DNA from: Ilumatobacteraceae bacterium
GTDB taxonomy: Bacteria; Actinomycetota; Acidimicrobiia; Acidimicrobiales; Ilumatobacteraceae
DNA length: 64,000 nucleotides
Assembly (NCBI GenBank): GCA_021299715.1
Contig: JAJTEL010000002.1
Location: 248,001 to 312,000 of the forward strand
Direction: 5' to 3'
Shown: positions 53,835 to 61,915 of the stretch, piece by piece
Layout of the letters: every line of letters begins with the position of its first letter
How positions within the stretch are numbered: position 1 is the stretch's first letter
Position numbers and translations under genes: made by a program
Notes under the pieces: generated by a model
The model's input: only the letters and a program-made list of their open reading frames with translations
Databases searched by the model: none
What the model was told of the DNA's origin: nothing

Positions 53835-55274
53835 ATGCTCGAACTTCTGTCGGGATTCATTGTTGAACTGAGGAACGCGGGTCTGCCCGTGAGCCTCACG
53901 GAGAACCTCGACGCCATGACCGCTATCTCGCATATTCCTTTGGAAGATCGAGAAGCATTCAAATACGCACTGGGTGCAACATTGGTGAAAAACCATGCTC
54001 ACTGGCGTTCATTCGAAACAGTGTTCGAGGTGTACTTCAGTCTTCGGGGACCCGAATACAACATCACCGATGGAGACGGCGAAGGCAGCATCGACGACTT
54101 CCTGCGTCAAATGCAAGATGCCCAAATGAAGGGCGAAGGCAACGGCGGTGCTGGCGGAATGGATCAACTCACTCCAGAAGAGTTGATGCAGATTCTTATG
54201 AATGCACTCATGAATGGCGACCAAGCCATGATGCGTGCATTGGCACGACAAGCAGTTCAACGCTTTGCGGGTATGGAACCGGGTCGTCCTGTGGGCGGCA
54301 CCTATTACCTGTACCGCACCCTGCGCAATCTCGATCTAGACGGCATGCTCGACAAACTGATGAACGCAAGTCGCGAACAAGTGGGTGGCGAACTCACAAA
54401 ACTCGAAGATCGTCTGGAGCGCGACGAGTTCAATCACCGCATTGAACAATTCAAGCAAGAGGTAGAAGCCGAAATCCGTCGCCGACTTGTTGCCGACCGC
54501 GGCGCAGAAGCAATGGCAAAAACATTGCGCAAGCCACTTCCTGAAGACGTTGAGTTCATGCACGCAAGTCGCGACGAAATGCAAAACCTAAAGAAGGCTT
54601 TGCAACCGCTCACGCGCAAACTGGCGGCAAAGCTGGCTCGTAAGCGTCGTCACGGACGCAAAGGCCCGCTTGACTTCCGCAACACGGTGCGCCATAGCTT
54701 GGCGTATGGCGGTGTTCCCGCAGAGCCGAAGTTCAAATACCCACGTCCGTCAAAACCAGAACTCATCGTGGTCGCCGACATTTCCGGGTCTGTTGCTGCT
54801 TTTGCTCGCTTCACCCTCATGTTGGTGTATGCGCTATCAAACCAATTCTCCAAGGTTCGGGCATTCGTCTTCATTGACGGCATCGACGAGGTGACCGACT
54901 TCTTCAAGAAGACCGAAGATGTGTCAGAAGCCATTCAGCGCATCAATACAGAAGCTGACGTTATTTGGGTGGACGGACACTCTGACTACGGCCATGCATT
55001 TGAAGTGTTCTGGGAAAAGTGGGGCAAAGAAATCAACCCCAAGTCGAGCGTCATTTTGTTGGGCGATGCCCGCAACAACTATCACGCATCTCAAGCGTGG
55101 GTTGTAAAAGAAATGAAGCAAAAGGCTCGCAAGGTGTTTTGGTTGAACCCCGAACCCCGTTCCTATTGGAATACGGGTGACTCAATTGTTGGAGAGTACG
55201 GAACACACACAGATGGTGTGTTCGAGTGTCGCAACTTGCGTCAACTTGAAGCATTCGTCGAGAAACTGGCGTAA
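53835..55274 (+). CDS. VWA-domain CoxE-like protein, partner of MoxR ATPase
   Basis: 479 aa. The C-terminal half is a von Willebrand A domain with the metal (MIDAS) motif ADISGSVAAF (D-x-S-x-S, near residue 314) and late DGHSDYGHA and LLGDARNNYH. The N-terminal half is helical, with a Met-rich, glycine-containing stretch (LMQILMNALMNGDQAMMRAL). It resembles CoxE-type proteins that work with MoxR/CoxD. The gap to the moxR stop is 17 bp. No CO dehydrogenase or methanol dehydrogenase genes are in the window, so the client is unknown. Confidence 0.88.
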   Translation: MLELLSGFIVELRNAGLPVSLTENLDAMTAISHIPLEDREAFKYALGATLVKNHAHWRSFETVFEVYFSLRGPEYNITDGDGEGSIDDFLRQMQDAQMKGEGNGGAGGMDQLTPEELMQILMNALMNGDQAMMRALARQAVQRFAGMEPGRPVGGTYYLYRTLRNLDLDGMLDKLMNASREQVGGELTKLEDRLERDEFNHRIEQFKQEVEAEIRRRLVADRGAEAMAKTLRKPLPEDVEFMHASRDEMQNLKKALQPLTRKLAAKLARKRRHGRKGPLDFRNTVRHSLAYGGVPAEPKFKYPRPSKPELIVVADISGSVAAFARFTLMLVYALSNQFSKVRAFVFIDGIDEVTDFFKKTEDVSEAIQRINTEADVIWVDGHSDYGHAFEVFWEKWGKEINPKSSVILLGDARNNYHASQAWVVKEMKQKARKVFWLNPEPRSYWNTGDSIVGEYGTHTDGVFECRNLRQLEAFVEKLA

Positions 55275-55280
55275 ACCACT

Positions 55281-55934
55281 GTGTCGCAGACACGTCTTGT
55301 TCTTGTTCGCCACGGCGAATCACGCGCAACCGTCGAACGTTTCTTAGGCGGTCCACGTTCATGTACGGGACTCACAGATGTTGGTCGTCAACAAGCACAT
55401 GCTTTGCGTGAACGCCTGTTGGCCGGGCACGATGTTGCCGCCACTGCGCTGTATGCCAGCAATTTTCCACGAGCGATTGAGACGGCCAGCATTGTTGCAC
55501 CAGCTTTAGGTTCTCTGTCGGTCACAGTTGATTCAGGATGGGGTGAGCACGACCCAGGCCCCGATTGTGATGGCATGGCGTATGCGGAATTTATTGAACG
55601 TTTCGGCATGCCGAAATGGGACGACCTTCACGCCAATGTTTTCCCAGGTGGCGAGACCGTGGGGCAGTTCCAGGATCGAGTCGTAGAAACACTTCAACGC
55701 ACTGTGCGCAACAACGAAGGCGGCGCTGTGTTGGTTGCATGTCATGGCGGTGTCATCGACGCGGTGCTGCGGCACACGCTGCATATGCATCCGGTAGGCA
55801 AGTTTGAGCTTTCCACTATCAACACATCGCTGACTGAGTTGCTACACATTCAAGGCTCGAAGTGGCGGCTTGTTCGCTACAACGACGCAGCACATTTAAA
55901 TGGGTTGTCTCCGTCTTCACATCGGACTAACTAA
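55281..55934 (+). CDS. Histidine-phosphatase (phosphoglycerate-mutase-like) family protein
   Basis: 217 aa. The RHG signature is LVLVRHGESRATVERF at residues 6-21, and the second catalytic His is in VLVACHGGVIDAVL near residue 155. A conserved Glu region is GWGEHDPGPDCDG. It may dephosphorylate a small metabolite; the substrate is unknown. The GTG start is 6 bp after the VWA stop. Its stop overlaps the next start (TAATG), so it is coupled to the GMC-like oxidoreductase. Confidence 0.88.
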   Translation: MSQTRLVLVRHGESRATVERFLGGPRSCTGLTDVGRQQAHALRERLLAGHDVAATALYASNFPRAIETASIVAPALGSLSVTVDSGWGEHDPGPDCDGMAYAEFIERFGMPKWDDLHANVFPGGETVGQFQDRVVETLQRTVRNNEGGAVLVACHGGVIDAVLRHTLHMHPVGKFELSTINTSLTELLHIQGSKWRLVRYNDAAHLNGLSPSSHRTN

Positions 55935-57172
55935 TGGCTGATGGTCCGATCGTCATTGTGGGCGGCGGAACCGCAGGCAGCACCGTGGCTCTGTACCTAG
56001 CGTCTCATACCGAGCGTCCCATTGTGGTGTGCGAGCCAGGCGGTGTATCTCCACACGACAACAACAGCGCATTCTTTGATGTCATTTCGCACCACGAATT
56101 GGTGTCACAACGTGTGGTGTCGCTCACATCGGAATTATCTGCTGAATACGTACAAGCTCGTGCCTGGGGCGGTGGCAGCGCAGTAAATGCAATGCTTCTC
56201 ACGGGAGACGAGCCAGAGCACGTTCGCGGACTCACTCGACTCGCACATTCAGACGACATGGGCCCCGTGTCGAGAGCGTTATTGAAATCGGGTGGTCGTC
56301 CATCTCGGTTGTGGTGGAATGGCGGACGTTGGAATCCGGGTCGCGCTGTCAACCACTTGGTGGAAGAAGGGCGCGTCGAACTGCGAACGCACGAAGTCAC
56401 ACGCATTCATCACAACCATGGCTCGGTCTTTGCTGTGGAGTGTGGTGACGCTCGAATTAACACCGATTGTGTGGTGTTAGTGGCAGGGGCTATCGCTAGT
56501 TCGGCATTGTTGTTGAATTCCGGATTTGCAGAGATTGCTCCCGCAATTGGGCAGGGACTGCAAGATCACCCATGCATCACATTTTCTTTGCAGTTGACCA
56601 CATCGGAGCCTTCTCGTTTTGATGCCAGTGTCGTGAAAGAGATTGCTCTTCCATCTGGTGCTCAGGGTTTGTTGGTGGCATATGAACGCGCATCCGCCAA
56701 TGCACCAGAGTTTGGTTTGGTCTCTGTGTTGTTGCTGAATCCAAAGTCGCGAGGGCACGTAGTTCTTAAAGATGACCGCGTTGACGTTGAGTTGAATTTG
56801 TTAAGCGACGCCGAAGACCTTCGCGCAATGGGTGAACTTGTTCGTCTGACTGCATCCATGCTTCAAGCATCGGAGTTTCAGAACATTGCACAGTCCATTG
56901 CGGGGGACTCGCAGGGCACGGGTCTTGAGCAGGTTCTTCACATGACTGACCAAGAGTTAGCAACTTGGATGCGCTCATCCTTGGTGCCGGTATCTCACGT
57001 GTCGTCGTCGCTGAGTTCTGTGGTCGACCCTACGGGTCGAATACCAGGTACCACGGGGCTAGTGGTTGCCGATGCGTCTGTACTGGCTCATGTCCCGCAC
57101 CAAACACCCGCCGCACCTGTCACAATGGAGGCATTGCGTATTGCGCGTGTACTAGGGGAGTTATTGCAATGA
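55934..57172 (+). CDS. Short GMC-family FAD-dependent oxidoreductase
   Basis: 412 aa, about 100 shorter than typical GMC enzymes (500-600). The FAD Rossmann motif is IVIVGGGTAGSTVALYL. The second FAD motif, ARAWGGGSAVNAM, is present, as is LVAGAIASSALLLNSGF. The C-terminal block VVDPTGRIPGTTGLVVADAS...HQTPAAPVTMEA contains the usual catalytic-His region (VSHVSS) and PHQTP in place of the second His/Asn. It probably oxidises an alcohol. It is coupled on both sides (TAATG, then ATGA with the MBL gene). Substrate unknown. Confidence 0.85.
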   Translation: MADGPIVIVGGGTAGSTVALYLASHTERPIVVCEPGGVSPHDNNSAFFDVISHHELVSQRVVSLTSELSAEYVQARAWGGGSAVNAMLLTGDEPEHVRGLTRLAHSDDMGPVSRALLKSGGRPSRLWWNGGRWNPGRAVNHLVEEGRVELRTHEVTRIHHNHGSVFAVECGDARINTDCVVLVAGAIASSALLLNSGFAEIAPAIGQGLQDHPCITFSLQLTTSEPSRFDASVVKEIALPSGAQGLLVAYERASANAPEFGLVSVLLLNPKSRGHVVLKDDRVDVELNLLSDAEDLRAMGELVRLTASMLQASEFQNIAQSIAGDSQGTGLEQVLHMTDQELATWMRSSLVPVSHVSSSLSSVVDPTGRIPGTTGLVVADASVLAHVPHQTPAAPVTMEALRIARVLGELLQ

Positions 57173-58098
57173 GTTACACACTGGGATTGCACGAAGTTGC
57201 CGATGGCACTCACGCATACTTGCAGCCAGATGGTGGCTGGGGCTGGTCAAATGCCGGACTTGTTGTGGGCGATGGAGCCTCTCTCTTGGTGGACACATTG
57301 TTCGACCTAAAGATCACACAACGAATGTTGGATGCCATGGCACCACACACTCGTTCGGCAGCCATTTCCACAGTGGTGAACACCCACGCAAACGGAGATC
57401 ATTGTTACGGCAATCAACTTGTTCGTGATTCAGAAATCATCGCCTCGGCTGCTACAGCGCATGAGATGGCCGAAGTACCAGCAGCAATGCTTGCTGCGCT
57501 GAACCAAGCTCCTGGTGAAGTGGGCGACCTCTTTCGACATTTCTTTGGGGAGTTTGAGTTTGAAGGAATAGAAACAGTTCTTCCAACTCGTACGTTCACT
57601 GGCCGCTTCGAATTTGAAGTGGGTGGTCGTGCAATTGAATTAGTTGAAGTAGGCCCGGCTCATACTCAGGGCGACACCTTGGTGTTTGTTCCCGATGCAA
57701 AGACTGTGTACACAGGAGACATTTTGTTTATTGGTGGCACTCCCGTGGTGTGGGTGGGACCCCTCGACAATTGGATTGCTGCATGCGATCTCATCTGTGC
57801 ATCAGATGTCGACCACATTGTGCCTGGGCATGGTCCACTCACCGACAAGGCGGGCGTTGTCGCCATTAGGGACTATCTGGTGTATGTACAGAGTCAGGCG
57901 ACCGAACGATTCAACGGCGGCATGGACGCATGGGATGCCGCCAGAGACATCGCACTTAATGGTTTTGCAGAATGGGGCGAGTTTGGTCGTTTAGCCGTGA
58001 ATGTCGACACGGTGTATCGCACGTTGAATTCACAGCACAAGAGCCCCGATGTGGTGGAGCAATTCAGGCGGATGTTTGCGTTGGAGCAGGGTCACTAG
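57169..58098 (+). CDS. Metallo-beta-lactamase-fold hydrolase
   Basis: 309 aa. The zinc motif HxxxDH appears as NTHANGDHCYGN (near residue 68). Further ligands are GPAHTQGDT, VYTGDILF and HIVPGHGPLTD. The N-terminus SYTLGLHEVADGTHAYLQPDGGWGWSNAGLVVG is typical of SoxH/alkylsulfatase-like MBL members. I took the ATG at 57169, which overlaps the GMC stop. Its 3' end overlaps the convergent SURF1 gene by 35 bp. A role processing the GMC product is plausible but unproven. Confidence 0.9.
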   Translation: MSYTLGLHEVADGTHAYLQPDGGWGWSNAGLVVGDGASLLVDTLFDLKITQRMLDAMAPHTRSAAISTVVNTHANGDHCYGNQLVRDSEIIASAATAHEMAEVPAAMLAALNQAPGEVGDLFRHFFGEFEFEGIETVLPTRTFTGRFEFEVGGRAIELVEVGPAHTQGDTLVFVPDAKTVYTGDILFIGGTPVVWVGPLDNWIAACDLICASDVDHIVPGHGPLTDKAGVVAIRDYLVYVQSQATERFNGGMDAWDAARDIALNGFAEWGEFGRLAVNVDTVYRTLNSQHKSPDVVEQFRRMFALEQGH

Positions 58099-58804
58099 AC
58101 ATTTCGCGAAGTTTGCGTCGCACTACATAGACCCATGCGACCAGAGCGACCAGTGCAAAGAAGAACCATTGCATTGCGTATGAAAAGTGCGGACCTTCAT
58201 CAACCGCTGGAAACGGCACGGGAGATGGCCACGGCGTATTCGGCGACGGGCTTTCCTTTATGAGTTGTACGTAATACGTGGTGTTGAAGTCAACGTCGAG
58301 CGATGCTGAAATTCGTGTCAAATCGAAACGTTGGAATTGAGTTGTTCCTTTTTCGCTCGAGTCAACGGCACCGAGGGTTCCCCTAGTTTGATTAGGCCGA
58401 ATGAAGCCCACAATGCTGAGCTGGCCTTCTGGCAACGACCGAGAACTGACGGTGAGTGGAACAAAGCCTCGGTTCACCAAAAAATTTCCATTGGTCTCTG
58501 TTTTAAATACAACCGCCAGATTGTCTCCGGCTGCTCCATCTTGCGATCTATTAATAATGGATACCTCGGTAGGTGCGAGATATTGACCTGTGAGTGTGAC
58601 ACGTCGCCACTCTTCGTTTTCTTGTCCCATTGATTGTGTGGCGTCTTCAATTGGGGCAGAAGTGTTCGCTGCGATGGTGTCATTGCGAAGTCGTCGTTCG
58701 TCAAGACGGTTCAATTGCCAGAATCCGAGAAAGACCATTGTGACCACTAGGGCGCTCACGCTGACATGAACAAGAAGCCAGCGTGGTGTGAAGAGGCGTC
58801 GCAT
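58064..58804 (-). CDS. SURF1-family cytochrome c oxidase assembly protein
   Basis: 246 aa with two TM segments, one near the N-terminus (LLVHVSVSALVVTMVFLGFWQLNRL) and one near the C-terminus (MQWFFFALVALVAWVYVVRR). SURF1 motifs are FWQLNRLDERR, RRVTLTGQYL, FLVNRGFVPL and PHFSYAMQWF. It assists haem a insertion into cytochrome c oxidase, implying aerobic respiration with an aa3-type oxidase. It starts 41 bp from the divergent APH-fold gene. Its 3' end overlaps the MBL gene. Confidence 0.92.
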   Translation of the reverse strand: MRRLFTPRWLLVHVSVSALVVTMVFLGFWQLNRLDERRLRNDTIAANTSAPIEDATQSMGQENEEWRRVTLTGQYLAPTEVSIINRSQDGAAGDNLAVVFKTETNGNFLVNRGFVPLTVSSRSLPEGQLSIVGFIRPNQTRGTLGAVDSSEKGTTQFQRFDLTRISASLDVDFNTTYYVQLIKESPSPNTPWPSPVPFPAVDEGPHFSYAMQWFFFALVALVAWVYVVRRKLREMSSDPAPTQTSA

Positions 58805-58832
58805 CAGTGGTGAACGCTAGCGGGGCGGAGAG

Positions 58833-58838
58833 TACGGT
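58833..58838 (+). promoter_or_regulatory. -10 box of the APH-fold kinase gene
   Basis: TACGGT ends 7 nt before GTG 58846. The wider AGAGTACGGT (58829-58838) again has the AnnnTAnnnT form, with TACTCT on the minus strand, although SURF1 would then have a ~20-nt leader. Confidence 0.4.
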
Positions 58839-58845
58839 GGTTGGC

Positions 58846-59904
58846 GTGGGGAAAAAGGAATACAACGAAAGTTCTATCGACGCCGATTTTTGGCGAGAAG
58901 TCTTCAATGCAGAAGTTGTAGCTGGTCCGCCCAAGCGCATTGGTGAAGGGCAAGTGGGAATGAACCTGCGATACGCGTTGGAAAGCAGTGACCCGTCAGT
59001 GCCGTCGTCCGTGGTGGTAAAAATGGCATCTACAGACCCCACCAGTCGCGCCACCGGCATCAGCCTGCGTAACTACGAACGTGAAGTGAAGTTCTACAAC
59101 GAACTCGTGAACACACTCGACGTGCGCTCACCAAAATGTTGGTTTGCAGATTGGCACGAAGACGGTGGTGACATCGCAATTGTTCTCGAAGACATGGCAC
59201 CGTGCGAACAAGGAGATCAAATTCGGGCATGTGGAATTGAGCATGCTCGTTTGGCTGTCGATCAGCTGGTGAAAATGCAGGGACCACGATGGAAAGACGA
59301 GTCACTTGCCTCCATCGACTGGTTACAGCGTCGCGATGCTGGGGACGTAGACAGGTTGTCGGGTCTGTTAGCAATGGTGAAGCCCGGATTTCTTGCCGTG
59401 TATGAAGAGATCATTCGTTCAGAAATTGGCACTGAAGGCATTGAGTTCGTTGAAGTAATGGCGAACAACATTGAGGGGTATGTCTTAGGCAAGGGCGAGG
59501 CATTCTCCGTTACGCATGGCGATTTTCGGTTGGACAATTTGTTGTATGCCACAGAGCATGGAGGAGTTCCATGTGCAGTTGTCGACTGGCAAACGCCTGG
59601 TCACGGAAATGGAATTGCAGATCTTGCGTATTTCATTGGCGCAGGGCTTCTTCCCGATGACCGAAGGCGTTATGAATGGGAGTTGGTCGATCAATACATT
59701 CGCGGAATTGAATCGTATGGTCACGACATTGACGCCGACTGGGTGAAGTTTCACTACAAACGTGAAGCCATCTCCGGAGTCATCATGGCGGTCATTGCAT
59801 CTCAGATTGTTGGACGAACAGATCGTGGCGACAAGATGTTTGAGGTGATGGCTACACGGCACATTCAACAAGGTCTTGAAAACGGAGCACTTTCACTTTT
59901 GTAG
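58846..59904 (+). CDS. Aminoglycoside-phosphotransferase-fold kinase (choline-kinase/EcKinase-like)
   Basis: 352 aa. The kinase catalytic loop is VTHGDFRLDNLLY (H-G-D-x-x-x-x-N) and the metal-binding Asp is in CAVVDWQTPGHGNG. The N-terminal lobe has SVVVKMAS (ATP lysine) and EVKFYNEL. The sequence resembles the phosphotransferases annotated near lipid-metabolism genes, not resistance enzymes. I chose GTG 58846 because TACGGT lies 7 nt upstream; GTG 58807 in frame is the alternative. The substrate, probably a small alcohol, is unknown. Confidence 0.83.
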   Translation: MGKKEYNESSIDADFWREVFNAEVVAGPPKRIGEGQVGMNLRYALESSDPSVPSSVVVKMASTDPTSRATGISLRNYEREVKFYNELVNTLDVRSPKCWFADWHEDGGDIAIVLEDMAPCEQGDQIRACGIEHARLAVDQLVKMQGPRWKDESLASIDWLQRRDAGDVDRLSGLLAMVKPGFLAVYEEIIRSEIGTEGIEFVEVMANNIEGYVLGKGEAFSVTHGDFRLDNLLYATEHGGVPCAVVDWQTPGHGNGIADLAYFIGAGLLPDDRRRYEWELVDQYIRGIESYGHDIDADWVKFHYKREAISGVIMAVIASQIVGRTDRGDKMFEVMATRHIQQGLENGALSLL

Positions 59905-60132
59905 ACCACGGTTCTCCACTAATTGTTTGGCGAGTTCATCAAGAGCATCAAGAGAGTGCTGACGGAGGTGGGACTTGTCTTCGTCGCTCATGGGGAGACG
60001 AGTGACGGCATCGTCCCACGACAGTTCGGACACGTTCCACATCTTGGTGAGAGCAGTCAACAGAGCAGCAAGGGGGTCTGAGTCGTAGTCACGCAGAAGA
60101 GCCTCAACATCGCGCTTCGTGAGTGAATTCAT
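59893..60132 (-). CDS. Small unknown acidic protein (79 aa)
   Basis: I do not recognise this family. The 79-aa product is helical and acidic (LTKRDVEALLRDYDSD, MSDEDKSHLRQHSLDALDELAKQL), without membrane or metal motifs. The ATG at 60132 has TAGCCT 8 nt upstream (60141-60146), and a spurious frame extends further. Its last 12 bp overlap the convergent kinase gene. It is divergent from the acyl-CoA synthetase. Confidence 0.6.
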   Translation of the reverse strand: MNSLTKRDVEALLRDYDSDPLAALLTALTKMWNVSELSWDDAVTRLPMSDEDKSHLRQHSLDALDELAKQLVENRGLQK

Positions 60133-60140
60133 GAGCACAG

Positions 60141-60146
60141 AGGCTA
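60141..60146 (-). promoter_or_regulatory. -10 box of the 79-aa gene
   Basis: TAGCCT on the minus strand, 8 nt before the ATG at 60132. Confidence 0.4.
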
Positions 60147-60289
60147 GGTGGCTCCAACTCCGCCCGCTGGAACCCTGCGTACGGTAACCAGATGATTTCT
60201 CTTTCCCAACCCGCAGGGGTCTACGCGGCGCTTTTCGCCTTGATACGGTGCTGTTCACGCACTTGGGGGTGCAGGACGAGGGGAGCGCC

Positions 60290-61915
60290 ATGACAACGTG
60301 GAACTACGGACTGATGTGGGCTGGTATTGCGCGGAAAGACCCGCAACGAACAGCACAAATTTACGGAGATGTCACCTATACCTGGGGTGAGTTTCATCAA
60401 CGTTCTAATGCGTTAGCAGCCGACATGTTGGCCGCAGGTGCTAGTCACCAGGCAAAAGTGGCCCACTATCTGTACAACTGTCCTGAATATTTAGAGACCA
60501 CGTTTGCGTGCTGGCTTGCCGGACTTGTCCCGGTTAACACCAACTATCGATACGGTCCCGAAGAAATTCTGTATCTCTTCGATAACTCCGATGCCGAAGC
60601 TGTGGTGTTCCATGCAACTTTTGTAGACCTGTTGAATCAGGTGCGCGATCGATTGCCGTTGGTGAAGCGTTGGTACATGGTGCCCGATGAATCTGGTAAC
60701 GACGTGCCAGCATGGGCTCTCAACTACAACGACGTTGTTTCACGAAGTGTTCCCGACGTCGTGCCGGCACAACCCCTCAGTGGTGACGACCTCTTGTTCC
60801 TCTACACCGGCGGTACCACGGGTATGCCCAAAGGCGTGATGTGGCGCCAAGACGACCTCATCACAGTTCTCGGTCGCGGAGGAAATGCAATTTTGCAAGT
60901 TCCGCCAGCAGAGACTGTGGAAGAAGTGATTGACCGTGTCGCTCCCGGACAACGTGGGCAGGTTGCTCTTGTTGCATGTCCGCTCATGCATGGCACAGGT
61001 CAGTTCTCTGCGTTCATCAACATGGCAATGGGTGGATGCATTGTCACCATGCCGAATAGAAACTTTGATCCTGCAAAATTGTGGGACGAGGTGGACAAGC
61101 ACCAGGTGAACAGCGTGGTCATTGTTGGTCAGGCATTCGCTGGCCCCATGTTGGAAGTGCTGGATGAAAACCCCGGTAAGTGGAAACTCACCAGCATTAT
61201 TCAAATGGGCTCATCTGGAGTCATGTGGAGTCAAGAAAATAAAGACGGATTGTTGAATCACATTCCACAAATGTTCATCACCGACAGTTTTGGTTCGTCG
61301 GAAGCGGTTGGTATGGGCGTGTCGGTGTCGGCAAAAGGTGCAGCGGCTAAAACCGCTCAATTTGCACTAGGTCCCAACTGCGTTGTGTTCACAGAAGATG
61401 GTCGCCGCGTAGAGCCGGGAAGTGGTGAGCGGGGTTTGGTTGCTGTCGGTGGTGCAATTCCGTTGGGGTACTACAAAGACGAGGCAAAAACTGCACAAAC
61501 ATTCCGCATTTTTGAAGAACGTCGATGGACTGTGCCAGGTGACTGGGCTGAGGTGAATACCGACGGAACATTGCATTTGTTGGGTCGCGGATCTGTGTGC
61601 ATTAACACAGGTGGCGAGAAAGTGTTCCCCGAAGAAGTGGAAGAAGTGTTGAAGACTCACCACACCGTTCGTGATGCCGTCGCTGTTGGGCTTCCCGACA
61701 AGCGATTCGGTGAAACTATCTGCGCGGTAGTGGAAGCTGAACCAGGCGCTGATCCCAAACTTGAAGAGCTTTCAGAACATGTGCGCTCACGTATTGCTGC
61801 ATATAAGGCGCCTCGCAGCATTGTCGTGGTGCCCACTATCGGTCGCGCTCCGAACGGCAAGGTGGACTACAAGCGTCTGAAGCAACACGCCATGGATACC
61901 CTCGGCGTCAAGTGA
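60290..61915 (+). CDS. Acyl-CoA synthetase (AMP-dependent, FadD-like)
   Basis: 541 aa ANL-superfamily ligase. The AMP-binding motif is LLFLYTGGTTGMPKGVM (near residue 185). The later motifs are TDSFGSSEAVGMG, PGDWAEVNTDGTLHLLGRG and the C-terminal PNGKVDYKRLK with the adenylation lysine. It activates a carboxylic or fatty acid to its CoA thioester. The ATG at 60290 has GAGGGGAG upstream. It overlaps the lyase gene by GTGA (61912-61915), so the two probably act in one catabolic route. The acid substrate is not visible. Confidence 0.92.
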   Translation: MTTWNYGLMWAGIARKDPQRTAQIYGDVTYTWGEFHQRSNALAADMLAAGASHQAKVAHYLYNCPEYLETTFACWLAGLVPVNTNYRYGPEEILYLFDNSDAEAVVFHATFVDLLNQVRDRLPLVKRWYMVPDESGNDVPAWALNYNDVVSRSVPDVVPAQPLSGDDLLFLYTGGTTGMPKGVMWRQDDLITVLGRGGNAILQVPPAETVEEVIDRVAPGQRGQVALVACPLMHGTGQFSAFINMAMGGCIVTMPNRNFDPAKLWDEVDKHQVNSVVIVGQAFAGPMLEVLDENPGKWKLTSIIQMGSSGVMWSQENKDGLLNHIPQMFITDSFGSSEAVGMGVSVSAKGAAAKTAQFALGPNCVVFTEDGRRVEPGSGERGLVAVGGAIPLGYYKDEAKTAQTFRIFEERRWTVPGDWAEVNTDGTLHLLGRGSVCINTGGEKVFPEEVEEVLKTHHTVRDAVAVGLPDKRFGETICAVVEAEPGADPKLEELSEHVRSRIAAYKAPRSIVVVPTIGRAPNGKVDYKRLKQHAMDTLGVK

